A stretch of DNA of 7,372 bases from an uncultured Holophagaceae bacterium (GCA_903919165.1 CAIXHJ010000291.1:1-7372); one strand, 5' to 3'. Shown: positions 1-6,702, counted from the stretch's first letter. A program made the numbers and translations. Notes: generated by a model not told the origin, from the sequence alone.

Positions 1-492
1 CCATTCGTCATCGAGGCCATGCGGCTGCTCCGCGCCGAGGGCGTGCATACAGCCCTGGATACCTGCGGTTATGTGGGCTGGCAGGATCTGGCTGGAGCCG
101 CCATCCACGCGTGCCTGGTACTATACGACTTGAAGCTGATGGACGAAACGCGCCACAAGGCGGCCACTGGGGTTTCCAACGCCATCATTCTGGAGAACCT
201 CAAAGCTCTATCCGAGATCCATCCCAGCATCTGGATCCGCATACCCATCATTCCCGGCATCAACAACGATCTGGCCAATCTGGAGGCCACGGCGGAATTC
301 CTGAAGCCCCTTTCTGGCATCCAGCAGGTGGACCTGCTTCCGTACCACCCGCTGGGAGAGTCGAAATCCGCCCGGGTGGGACTAACCTATCAGTTGCACG
401 ACACCCAGACCCCGACCATCGAGGATCTGGAGGCCCTGGCCTCGGTCTTTCGCGCCAAGGGCCTGAATACGACCGTAGGAGGCCTTCCATGA
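1..492 (+). CDS. Glycyl radical enzyme activase, radical SAM (C-terminal part, 5' end cut by window)
   Basis: This enzyme uses S-adenosylmethionine and an iron-sulfur cluster to abstract a hydrogen from a glycine of its partner, making the stable glycyl radical. The frame is open from base 1, so the N-terminal part with the CxxxCxxC cluster motif lies outside the window. What is seen fits the C-terminal half of a PflA-type TIM barrel: the strand 'HTALDTCGY', the segment 'LYDLKLMD' with the DLK motif that helps bind SAM, then 'WIRIPIIPGINND' and 'VDLLPYHPLGESK', all usual landmarks of the family. The stop codon overlaps the ATG of the next gene by 4 bases, so the two are translationally coupled, and the substrate is almost certainly the downstream glycyl radical enzyme. 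The likely role is HypD activase, inferred from that neighbour rather than from the activase sequence itself. Confidence 0.93.
   Translation, partial: PFVIEAMRLLRAEGVHTALDTCGYVGWQDLAGAAIHACLVLYDLKLMDETRHKAATGVSNAIILENLKALSEIHPSIWIRIPIIPGINNDLANLEATAEFLKPLSGIQQVDLLPYHPLGESKSARVGLTYQLHDTQTPTIEDLEALASVFRAKGLNTTVGGLP
477..482 (+). promoter_or_regulatory. Ribosome binding site of the glycyl radical enzyme
   Basis: A perfect AGGAGG lies inside the end of the activase gene, 6 bases before the ATG at 489. It decides the start of the next gene, because the open frame itself runs upstream to 111 without a stop. Confidence 0.85.
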
Positions 493-2849
493 ATGAACGC
501 ACCGAGAGACTGCGCCAGGAGAGCCTGGACGCGATCCCCTCCATCAGTTCTGAGCGGGCGGAGATCACCACCGCCTTCTACAAGCAGCAGCAGGGGCGCC
601 ATAGCCTTCCAATGCTGCGGGCCCTGAACTTCCGCGCCATCTGCGAGCAGAAGACCCTCTGGATGGGCGAGGGTGAACTCATCGTGGGCGAACGCGGACC
701 CCGGCCCAAGGCCGTGTCCACCTATCCCGAATTGACCTGCCACAGCGTCGAGGATCTGCGGATCCTGGATACCCGTGAGAAGACGCAATACAAGGTCGAT
801 CCGACCGTGATCGAGACGTACAAGCGGGAGATCATCCCCTTCTGGAAGGGCCGGTCCATGCGGGACCAGATGTTCCAGGAACTGCCCCAGGAGTGGATGG
901 CTGCCTACGAGGCGGGGTGCTTCACGGAGTTCATGGAACAGCGCGCCCCAGGCCACACCGTGGGAGACGGCAAGCTGTACCGGAAAGGCATGCTGGACTT
1001 CAAGGCGGACATTGCCTGTGCCGAGGCGATGCTCGATTTCGAGAAGGATCCCGAGGCTCTGGACAGACGGGAACAACTCAGGGCCATGGCCGTCGCCTGC
1101 GATGCGGTGATGCGGTTCGCAGAACGCCATGCGGAACTGGCAGAGGCGGAAGCCACCAAGGAGTCCGACCCCCTCCGTAAGCTGGAACTCCGGAAGATCG
1201 CGGATACCTGCCGCTGGGTTCCTGCCCATGCTCCCAGGGACTTCTACGAAGCCCTTCAGGCTTATTGGTTCTGTCATCTTGCCGTCATCACTGAGTTGAA
1301 CGGCTGGGATGCCTACAGCCCAGGCCATCTGGACCAGCACCTCTGGCCCTTCTACCAGAAGGGGCTCGCCGAAGGTACTCTCACTCGGGACAGGGCGAAG
1401 GAACTACTGGAGTGCTTCTTCGTGAAGTTCAACAACCACACCGCACCCCCCAAGGTGGGCGTGACCGCCGCCGAGAGCGGCACCTATACGGACTTTGCCA
1501 ACCTTAACCTGGCCGGTCTCCTTGCAGACGGGAGCGACGGCTCCAACGAGCTCACGCACCTCCTGCTGGACATCATCGACGAGATGCATCTGCTGCAGCC
1601 CAGCAGCAACATGCAGGTATCCCGCAGGACCCCGGACATCGTGCTGAAGCATGCACTGAAGGTCATCCGCAATGGATACGGTTTCCCGTCCCTCTTCAAT
1701 GCCGATGCCGTGGTGGAAGAGCAGCTCCGCCAGGGCAAGACCCTTGAGGACGCCCGGGAGGGAGGCTGCTCCGGCTGCGTGGAGGTGGGCGCCTTCGGCA
1801 AGGAGGCCTACATCCTCACGGGCTACTTCAACCTGATGAAGATGCTGGAGCTGGCGCTGCACAACGGTTTCGACCTCCGGACGCAAAAGCAGATCGGGCC
1901 GAAGACTGGCGACCCCGCAGGGTTTAGCACCTACGAGGATCTCTTCACTGCCTTCGAAGCCCAGGTGCGCCACTTCCTGGACGTGAAGATCCGGGGCAAC
2001 CAGATCATCGAGCGCCTTTACGCCACGCGCATGCCGCACACCTTTCTCTCCGTCATCACCGACGACTGCATCGCGAAAGGCATTGACTACAACGCTGGAG
2101 GCGCACGCTACAACAACAGCTTCATCCAGGCGGTGGGCATCGGCAGCATCGCGGACAGCCTTTCAGCCATGAAGGAAGTGGCCTTCGATGAGAAGGACGT
2201 ACATCTGCCGACCTTCATCCAGATCCTGGATGCAAACTTCGATGGGCAGGAGGCCCTGCGCCGACGGCTGGTGAACAAAACCCACAAGTACGGCAACGAC
2301 GACGACTATGCCGATGAATTGATGACGCGCACCTTCAAGATGCTGTTCCAGGCCATCGACGGGCGCCCCAACACCAAGGGTGGCGCCTATCGCCTTGAGA
2401 TGTTGCCCACCACCTGCCATGTCTACTTCGGGCAGGTCTGCCTCGCCTCCCCCGATGGCCGCCTGAAGGGCGAGCCTCTGTCCGAAGGCATCAGCCCCGT
2501 GCAGGGTGCGGACCGCCAGGGTCCGACCGCCGTGCTCAAGTCCGCCGCGAAGATGGATCATGTGAAGACCGGCGGCACGCTGTTGAACATGAAGTTCACG
2601 CCGAGCCTGCTGGAAGGGGAAGGGGGCATCGACCACCTCCACAGCCTCGTGCGCTCCTACTTCAAACTGGATGGCCACCACATGCAGTTCAACGTGGTCA
2701 CCGCTTCGAAGCTGCGAGAAGCCAAGGCCAGACCCGAACAGTACCGGGACCTCATCGTCCGCGTGGCGGGCTACAGCGACTACTTCTGCGACCTCTCGGA
2801 GGCTCTGCAGGATGAGATCATTCGGCGCACGGAGCATGCGCATTTCTAG
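489..2849 (+). CDS. hypD: Glycyl radical enzyme, probable trans-4-hydroxy-L-proline dehydratase
   Basis: This cytoplasmic, oxygen-sensitive radical enzyme is predicted to dehydrate trans-4-hydroxy-L-proline to pyrroline-5-carboxylate. The product has 786 residues, close to the about 789 of Clostridioides difficile HypD. The thiyl cysteine is C430 in 'GGCSGCVEVG', with the catalytic acid E432. The radical glycine is G761 in 'RVAGYSDYF', near the C-terminus as in all glycyl radical enzymes. From memory of HypD, its pocket residues are H160, D278, S334, D339, F340, C434, E436, Y450, T645 and radical G765. Here H156, D274, S330, D335, F336, C430, E432, Y446, T641 and G761 stand at the same places with a constant offset of four. 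This separates it from choline, glycerol and decarboxylase relatives better than overall similarity would. The ATG at 489 is chosen for its AGGAGG site and 4-base overlap with the activase. No pyrroline-5-carboxylate reductase gene (proC) is visible. An undescribed HypD-like substrate remains possible. Confidence 0.88.
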   Translation: MNERTERLRQESLDAIPSISSERAEITTAFYKQQQGRHSLPMLRALNFRAICEQKTLWMGEGELIVGERGPRPKAVSTYPELTCHSVEDLRILDTREKTQYKVDPTVIETYKREIIPFWKGRSMRDQMFQELPQEWMAAYEAGCFTEFMEQRAPGHTVGDGKLYRKGMLDFKADIACAEAMLDFEKDPEALDRREQLRAMAVACDAVMRFAERHAELAEAEATKESDPLRKLELRKIADTCRWVPAHAPRDFYEALQAYWFCHLAVITELNGWDAYSPGHLDQHLWPFYQKGLAEGTLTRDRAKELLECFFVKFNNHTAPPKVGVTAAESGTYTDFANLNLAGLLADGSDGSNELTHLLLDIIDEMHLLQPSSNMQVSRRTPDIVLKHALKVIRNGYGFPSLFNADAVVEEQLRQGKTLEDAREGGCSGCVEVGAFGKEAYILTGYFNLMKMLELALHNGFDLRTQKQIGPKTGDPAGFSTYEDLFTAFEAQVRHFLDVKIRGNQIIERLYATRMPHTFLSVITDDCIAKGIDYNAGGARYNNSFIQAVGIGSIADSLSAMKEVAFDEKDVHLPTFIQILDANFDGQEALRRRLVNKTHKYGNDDDYADELMTRTFKMLFQAIDGRPNTKGGAYRLEMLPTTCHVYFGQVCLASPDGRLKGEPLSEGISPVQGADRQGPTAVLKSAAKMDHVKTGGTLLNMKFTPSLLEGEGGIDHLHSLVRSYFKLDGHHMQFNVVTASKLREAKARPEQYRDLIVRVAGYSDYFCDLSEALQDEIIRRTEHAHF

Positions 2850-2879
2850 GCAGAATCCACGTCTGTCTACGAGATAGCG

Positions 2880-3914
2880 TCAGGCCAATCGGAATTTCAG
2901 CTCACCCAGCTTCTCGATGGAACTGACGATCTCATCGCCCGCTTTGAGCCAAACCTGCTTCTCCTTCGGGTAACCCAGGATGACCCCGTGGGGGGTGCCG
3001 GTGAAGATGATGTCACCAGGCTCCAGCGTCCAGTGCTTGGAGATGTAGGCGATCATCTGCTGCGTATTGAAGACGAAGTCATTAGTGCTCCAGGACTGGC
3101 GGACCTCGCCGTTGACGCGGGTCTCGAGCTTCAGGTTGTTCGGGTCGCCGACAAGGTCGGCCGAGACGAAATAGGGCCCGATCGGTGCGAACTTGTCGAG
3201 GGTCTTGCCGATCATCCATTGGACGCTTGGTGTCTCCAGTTGCAGATCCCGGGCGGAAAAATCGTTTGAAGTGCAGTAGCCCGCGACGTAGTTCAAGGCG
3301 TCGGCTTCTGAAACATTCCGGGCGGCCTTGCCGATGACGATGAGCAGTTCGGTCTCGTAGTCGAATTTGAAGGCGACGTCTTGCGGGGGTAGGGTGATGG
3401 TGCAGTTATGAGCGGCCAGCGCATTGTTGTATTTATTGAACAATGGCGGCACCCGCGGCTCCTTCATGCCGATTTCCTTGGCATGGCGTCTGTAGTTGAG
3501 GCCCACGCACACGATCTTTCCCGGATGGGTGAAGAGCCGACCGTACTTGATGCTCGATTCATCGAGCAAAGCCGGCTTTGCCTTGGCGGAACTGCTGGCG
3601 GCCGCAATCAGTTTGTTCAAGCCCGAGGCGTTCCCTTCCCGGAGGAGTTCCTCGAGCGTCATGGGGGCAGCTATGCGGAGCAACCGGGCAGCCTGCCTGA
3701 CATCGATGATGCCCTTGCTCGTCTTGACTCCGAGTGTTTCAGCGCCATCCCCATGTTGGATCGACAGGAGCGTCACGTTCTTGGGGAGTTCATGCGGCCC
3801 TGAGTATTTCTCGGCAGTCTGCGCATCCTTGGCCGAGACACTGGTCGCAGTCCCGGCCAGCACACCGGCGGTGACCAAACCGGTCGTTGCGAGAAAATCT
3901 CTACGCGTCGTCAT
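2880..3914 (-). CDS. Fumarylacetoacetate hydrolase family protein with Tat signal peptide
   Basis: The 344-residue product is a predicted metal-dependent hydrolase, isomerase or decarboxylase of the FAH superfamily. The start at 3914 follows AGAGGAG with 5 bases between. The frame's earlier ATG at 3929 has no such site. Residues 1-28 form a twin-arginine signal: R4-R5-D-F-L, a hydrophobic stretch to about residue 24, and a V-S-A cleavage site after A28. The catalytic domain follows from about residue 130, with 'VGLNYRRHAKE' (H144), the metal ligands E187 and E189 in 'DYETEL', D218 in 'NDFSARD', K237 in 'GKTLDKFAPIGP', and 'TGTPHG' near residue 306. All key family residues are present, so it should be active. 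The substrate cannot be read from the sequence. Export in folded form to the periplasm is unusual for this normally cytoplasmic fold and argues against it being the FAH of tyrosine breakdown. It converges on hypD with only 30 bp between, and no clear terminator is seen there. Confidence 0.9.
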   Translation of the reverse strand: MTTRRDFLATTGLVTAGVLAGTATSVSAKDAQTAEKYSGPHELPKNVTLLSIQHGDGAETLGVKTSKGIIDVRQAARLLRIAAPMTLEELLREGNASGLNKLIAAASSSAKAKPALLDESSIKYGRLFTHPGKIVCVGLNYRRHAKEIGMKEPRVPPLFNKYNNALAAHNCTITLPPQDVAFKFDYETELLIVIGKAARNVSEADALNYVAGYCTSNDFSARDLQLETPSVQWMIGKTLDKFAPIGPYFVSADLVGDPNNLKLETRVNGEVRQSWSTNDFVFNTQQMIAYISKHWTLEPGDIIFTGTPHGVILGYPKEKQVWLKAGDEIVSSIEKLGELKFRLA

Positions 3915-3919
3915 GGCAT

Positions 3920-3926
3920 CTCCTCT
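3920..3926 (-). promoter_or_regulatory. Ribosome binding site of the Tat-FAH gene
   Basis: Read on the minus strand this is AGAGGAG, 5 bases before the ATG at 3914. It places the arginine pair at residues 4-5 of a normal Tat signal and excludes the upstream in-frame ATG at 3929. Confidence 0.75.
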
Positions 3927-3958
3927 CATGGGGTTGGCTGCGAGCCATCCTACTCTGA

Positions 3959-3989
3959 ATTAGAACCTTGGTATGATCGCCTGACTCAA
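3959..3989 (-). promoter_or_regulatory. Candidate promoter of the Tat-FAH gene
   Basis: On the minus strand TTGAGT (3984-3989) and TCTAAT (3959-3964) resemble -35 and -10 boxes. The 19-base spacer is longer than ideal. It overlaps the candidate promoter of the divergent CoA-transferase operon, so the two could compete. The call rests on consensus matching only. Confidence 0.28.
3969..3977 (+). promoter_or_regulatory. Candidate extended -10 promoter of the CoA-transferase operon
   Basis: TGGTATGAT fits the extended -10 pattern (TG, one base, then TATGAT, five of six matches to TATAAT). No good -35 box lies 16-18 bases upstream, as is often so for extended -10 promoters. Transcription would begin roughly 25-30 bases before the ATG at 4011. 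Confidence 0.38.
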
Positions 3990-4000
3990 TCCACCTTGAT

Positions 4001-4004
4001 GAGG
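4001..4004 (+). promoter_or_regulatory. Ribosome binding site of CoA-transferase subunit A
   Basis: GAGG sits 6 bases before the ATG at 4011. The frame also offers TTG at 3996 and ATG at 3999, but neither has a comparable site, so 4011 is preferred. Confidence 0.5.
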
Positions 4005-4010
4005 CAGCCC

Positions 4011-4709
4011 ATGGAGTGCAGAACGATCGACCAGGCCCTGGCAGGGATCAGGGATGGCGCGACCCTGATGGTGGGAGGGTTCGGTCTCGTTGGGATACCG
4101 GAGAACCTGATCATCGGGCTGCGGGACCTGGGAACCAAGGACCTGACCGTGATTTCCAACAACTGCGGGGTGGATGACTGGGGGTTGGGGCTGCTCCTGC
4201 AGAATCGACAGATCAAGAAGATGATTTCGTCCTACGTGGGTGAGAACAAGGAGTTCGAGCGCCAGTACCTCTCGGGCGAACTGGAGGTGGAACTGGTGCC
4301 GCAAGGGACCCTTGCCGAACGATGCAGGGCTGGCGGGGCGGGCATTCCGGCCTTCTACACCCCCGCCGGTGTGGGTACGCCGATTGCCGAGGGTCGTGAA
4401 ACTCGCACGTTCAACGGGCGGGAGTACCTGCTGGAAACCGCCCTCACGGCTGATTTCTCGCTGGTCAAGGGGTGGCGCAGTGATGCTCTGGGGAACCTGC
4501 AGTACCGCATGACCGCCCGCAACTTCAACCCGATGATGGCGGCTGCCGGGCGGGTGACCATTGCCGAGGTGGAAGACGTGGTGGAGGTCGGCGGAATGGA
4601 CCCCCATCACGTGCATACCCCCAGCATTTACGTCCAGCGCTTCATCTGCTGCCCTCACCAGGAAAAGCGGATTGAACGCCGCACCGTTCGGAAAGGAGTG
4701 GGAGCATGA
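4011..4709 (+). CDS. 3-oxoacid CoA-transferase subunit A
   Basis: This is the alpha subunit of a family I CoA-transferase, which moves CoA from a donor such as succinyl-CoA or acetyl-CoA to a 3-oxoacid such as acetoacetate through a covalent enzyme-CoA intermediate. The product has 232 residues, a usual length for a stand-alone A subunit. The signature of the family is complete at residues 15-30 ('DGATLMVGGFGLVGIP'). Further family landmarks are 'VISNNCG', 'SSYVGENKEFERQYLSGELE' and 'VPQGTLAERCRAGGAGIPAF'. Its stop overlaps the ATG of subunit B by 4 bases, which supports equal synthesis of the two chains. The pair looks most like succinyl-CoA:3-ketoacid transferases (ScoAB). 3-Oxoadipate (PcaIJ) or acetate:acetoacetate (AtoDA) specificity cannot be excluded from sequence alone. 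Confidence 0.93.
   Translation: MECRTIDQALAGIRDGATLMVGGFGLVGIPENLIIGLRDLGTKDLTVISNNCGVDDWGLGLLLQNRQIKKMISSYVGENKEFERQYLSGELEVELVPQGTLAERCRAGGAGIPAFYTPAGVGTPIAEGRETRTFNGREYLLETALTADFSLVKGWRSDALGNLQYRMTARNFNPMMAAAGRVTIAEVEDVVEVGGMDPHHVHTPSIYVQRFICCPHQEKRIERRTVRKGVGA
4694..4698 (+). promoter_or_regulatory. Ribosome binding site of CoA-transferase subunit B
   Basis: AGGAG inside the end of the subunit A gene lies 7 bases before the ATG at 4706. It supports independent initiation as well as coupling through the ATGA overlap. Confidence 0.8.
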
Positions 4710-5359
4710 GCTGGACGCGTGAGCAGATCGCCCAGCGGGCTGCCCAGGAAGTCGAGGATGGGTACTATGTCAATCTTGGGATCGGCATGCCGACCCTGGT
4801 GGCCAACTACATCCCTGAAGGCAAGCGGGTTGTGTTCCAATCCGAGAACGGGCTGCTTGGGATCGGGCCCTATCCCACCGAAGAAGAGCTGGATCCTGAT
4901 CTGATCAACGCCGGCAAGGAGACGGTCACCATGACCCCGGGCGCGGCCCTGTTCAGCAGTGCCGAATCGTTTGCCATGATCCGGGGCGGCCATATCGATC
5001 TGGCGATCCTGGGGGCAATGGAGGTCTCGGCCGACGGCGACCTGGCCAACTGGGTCATCCCCGGCAAGATGGTGAAGGGGATGGGTGGGGCCATGGACCT
5101 GGTGAATGGCGCCCGCCGGATCGTGGTGATCATGGATCATGTCAACAAACAGGGCGAACCGAAGATCCTCAGACGCTGCTCCCTGCCGCTGACCGGACGG
5201 AGGGTGGTGAACCGGATCATTTCCGACAAGGCGGTGCTGGACGTGACGGATCAGGGGCTGGTGCTGGTGGAATTGGCCCCTGGAGAAACGGTGGACGGCA
5301 TCCGTGCCTGCACTGAACCACCACTAAAGGTTTCGCCCGGCTTGGAAGGACGGCCATAA
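4706..5359 (+). CDS. 3-oxoacid CoA-transferase subunit B
   Basis: This is the beta subunit of the heteromeric family I CoA-transferase and carries the catalytic glutamate. The product has 217 residues, normal for the family. The active-site signature 'FQSENGLLG' is intact, with E47 as the residue expected to form the glutamyl-CoA thioester. 'YVNLGIGMPTLVANYIPEG' before it, and 'GAMEVSADGDLANWVIPGKMVKGMGGAMDLV' after it as two adjoining conserved stretches, are typical of B subunits acting on short 3-oxoacids. Together with subunit A it would activate acetoacetate to acetoacetyl-CoA or run in reverse. Acetoacetate is an end product of homogentisate-type tyrosine breakdown, and HPPD is encoded about 1.6 kb away, but on the other strand. 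Confidence 0.94.
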   Translation: MSWTREQIAQRAAQEVEDGYYVNLGIGMPTLVANYIPEGKRVVFQSENGLLGIGPYPTEEELDPDLINAGKETVTMTPGAALFSSAESFAMIRGGHIDLAILGAMEVSADGDLANWVIPGKMVKGMGGAMDLVNGARRIVVIMDHVNKQGEPKILRRCSLPLTGRRVVNRIISDKAVLDVTDQGLVLVELAPGETVDGIRACTEPPLKVSPGLEGRP

Positions 5360-5462
5360 GAAATGGCCTGAGATGAACAGACTCCAATCAGGTGCGGGAC
5401 GCATTAGACTCGGCGGGGCTGCACCTTCTGAGGCTGGATTCACCGGATTGGATCGTAGCCCC

Positions 5463-5906
5463 ATGGACGCACCCTACAACCGATCACTCCCGCTTCTGGT
5501 GCTCATGGGCCTGTGCTTGGCGCTGGGGATCGCCTGCAAACGCCCAGAGACTGCGATCCGCGAGCGCCCAGCGCAACGCGTAGAACTCGTTCAGACGGTG
5601 AAAGGCATGACTCCTGAAGAAGAACGGGTCGTAGTTGCCCAATTGGCCGAGGGGCTGAGCCTTCCAACCGATTCGTCGGAACAGACGGCAGAGTCTATTC
5701 GCGTCTTCCGCCTTACCCTGAGCGGCAGACCTGACCGAATGATGGGGCGGGGGCTCGGAAGTACCTGCCTGGTCTCCACCGGTCTTGGAGCCCTGGCGGG
5801 TGCACTGCTTCCCGGGGTAGGAGGGGCGGTGTGGGCCACCTGGAGATCCGCGGCCATCGCCGCAGGCACCGGGGGTCTTCTGGGCTTGGGGTACGGCCCC
5901 ATCTGA
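5463..5906 (+). CDS. Unrecognised lipoprotein with glycine-rich membrane stretch, ended by an in-frame TGA
   Basis: I do not recognise the family. The start at 5463 is chosen because it gives a normal lipoprotein signal: 'MDAPYNRSLPLLVLMG', a hydrophobic core, and the lipobox L-G-I-A-C with the cysteine at residue 25. An ATG at 5373 is also in frame but would bury the signal. Neither has a clear ribosome binding site. The mature part is charged to about residue 95. Residues from about 99 to 147 are rich in Gly, Ala and Leu ('GLGALAGALLPGVGGAVW'), like a glycine-zipper membrane hairpin. The frame stops at TGA 5904-5906, yet translation of the following bases continues smoothly as 'YKHKEALQQQMGYLPWGF'. 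This is therefore probably the front part of a longer protein. It lies about 100 bp after the CoA-transferase genes on the same strand and may be co-transcribed with them. Confidence 0.6.
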   Translation: MDAPYNRSLPLLVLMGLCLALGIACKRPETAIRERPAQRVELVQTVKGMTPEEERVVVAQLAEGLSLPTDSSEQTAESIRVFRLTLSGRPDRMMGRGLGSTCLVSTGLGALAGALLPGVGGAVWATWRSAAIAAGTGGLLGLGYGPI

Positions 5907-6266
5907 TACAAGCACAAAGAGGCTCTCCAGCAACAGATGGGCTACCTTCCCTGGGGCTTCACCGCCGAGTGGGAGGTGCTGGAACGTAGACCAGGATTCG
6001 CCGAGGAAGTGGTGGCGCGGAGCGGGTACCCCGTGCTGTTCTTTGCCAATCACACACCCATTTTGGACCTCAAGCCCTACCTGAAACCGCTGGCGGCAGA
6101 GTCTCGAAGCGAGGCTGATGTCAGGCAGGCCAGTCTGAAAGCCTACGTTCAAGCTCTGGTGATGCATTTCCGGAAGAAGGGCTGGGCGGCATCTACCCCC
6201 ATCAGAGAGGGCCCGTCTTTCTGGTCCAACTCAAATCACGGTTGCGTGGATCAGGCTCCGAAGTAG
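5907..6266 (+). pseudogene. In-frame continuation of the lipoprotein gene after the TGA (119 codons)
   Basis: The frame of the preceding lipoprotein stays open from 5907 to a TAG at 6264-6266. Codons are mostly G or C ending and the product looks like real protein ('GFTAEWEVLERRPGFAEEVVARSGYPVLFFANHTPILDLKPYLKPL' in two adjoining stretches), so this was or is coding. The only in-frame ATG, at 5937, lacks a ribosome binding site at suitable distance, so independent translation is doubtful. The simplest reading is a nonsense change (for example TGG to TGA) splitting one lipoprotein of about 267 residues or more. Alternatives are a base-call error, stop-codon read-through, or a separate small protein starting at 5937. 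I recognise no domain. Confidence 0.5.
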
Positions 6267-6485
6267 CCTGCGGCACCGGCACCGGCACCGGCACCGGCAC
6301 CGGGACAGGGCGATGGGCGAGAGACAGAAATCGATGGCCGTGGAGTAGAGAGCACAGACGGTGCCGTTGAGGTCGAGTCCGAGGTCCTCCCCGCAGCAGA
6401 CCCTTCGCGCCCCTCAGTCAGCCATGCTTCACGTAGTCGGATTGGAGCGGTTTCGAGCATGGACAGCATGGCAGGCTCCAGGTGA
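6267..6485 (+). other. Possible third in-frame segment of the broken lipoprotein gene
   Basis: After the TAG at 6264 the same frame is open for another 72 codons to TGA 6483-6485. It begins with a Pro-Ala repeat of the type found in flexible linkers, followed by an acidic and then a Ser/Arg-containing tail. It ends 32 bases before the stem of a strong terminator, where a gene end would be expected. In GC-rich DNA an open frame of this length can arise by chance, so the call is tentative. Confidence 0.25.
6272..6301 (+). repeat. Hexanucleotide tandem repeat, five copies of GGCACC
   Basis: Five perfect tandem copies are seen, followed by a degenerate GGGACA. In the frame of the upstream gene they would code for alternating Ala and Pro. 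On the opposite strand they would code for Gly-Ala. Such short repeats can change copy number by slippage, here in whole codon pairs. Confidence 0.95.
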
Positions 6486-6517
6486 TCGTGAACCAACCAT
6501 GCAGTGCACCAAGAGGC

Positions 6518-6549
6518 CCGGGGGGACCATCGAAGTCCCCCCGGTTTTT
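6518..6549 (+). terminator. Strong intrinsic terminator of the + strand operon
   Basis: A perfect 10-bp stem (CCGGGGGGAC at 6518-6527 with GTCCCCCCGG at 6535-6544) closes a 7-base loop and is followed at once by five T. There is no T-run on the other side, so it works for rightward transcription. It would end a transcript carrying the CoA-transferase genes and the lipoprotein gene. Confidence 0.92.
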
Positions 6550-6604
6550 GAGTCATGGAGATCCGCGGAAAGGAAGGTTTTCTTGGATCCACATGATGAT
6601 TTGA

Positions 6605-6702
6605 GCTGCCTGCCCCCCCTCCTCAAGGGCGTTGGTTTGGGCGGTTCCGGGAGTTTCCCAAGAGGGAAAGCCAGAGGCAGGCAGCAGCGTTGGAACCGCC
6701 CA
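6605..6702. other. Interleaved inverted repeats, possible pseudoknotted RNA
   Basis: Two perfect 10-bp inverted repeats interlock. GCTGCCTGCC (6605-6614) pairs with GGCAGGCAGC (6676-6685), and GGGCGGTTCC (6639-6648) pairs with GGAACCGCCC (6692-6701). Between the second pair's arms lies a small hairpin, TTTCCC (6654-6659) with GGGAAA (6664-6669) and a 4-base loop. As RNA this arrangement is a pseudoknot. Read on the + strand the second stem lengthens to 13 pairs (6638-6650 with 6690-6702) using two G-U pairs, which slightly favours a + strand RNA. No known riboswitch or ribozyme is recognised, and no promoter for it is clear. Confidence 0.5.

Noticed and set aside
111..488. Upstream extension of the glycyl radical enzyme frame before 489
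   Set aside because: It overlaps the clearly coding activase in another frame, and the AGGAGG site and ATGA overlap fix the start at 489.
5904..5945. Selenocysteine at the in-frame TGA
   Set aside because: Only a very short GAG/CTC hairpin follows. I see no stem-loop of the size and position of a bacterial SECIS element, and the protein is not a known selenoprotein family.
5841..6568. 13-base direct repeat TGGAGATCCGCGG at 5841-5853 and 6556-6568
   Set aside because: One such match is not surprising in a window of this size, and nothing else around the copies is shared.
6251..6592. 113-residue minus-strand frame with Gly-Ala repeats
   Set aside because: The repeat arises from the GGCACC hexamer, the frame crosses the terminator, and there is no ribosome binding site or recognisable domain.
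6605..6702. HDV-like ribozyme or known riboswitch
   Set aside because: The stem order partly resembles HDV-type folds, but the spacing between the first two arms is too long and the P4 element and core sequences are missing. No cobalamin, SAM or c-di-GMP riboswitch core was recognised.
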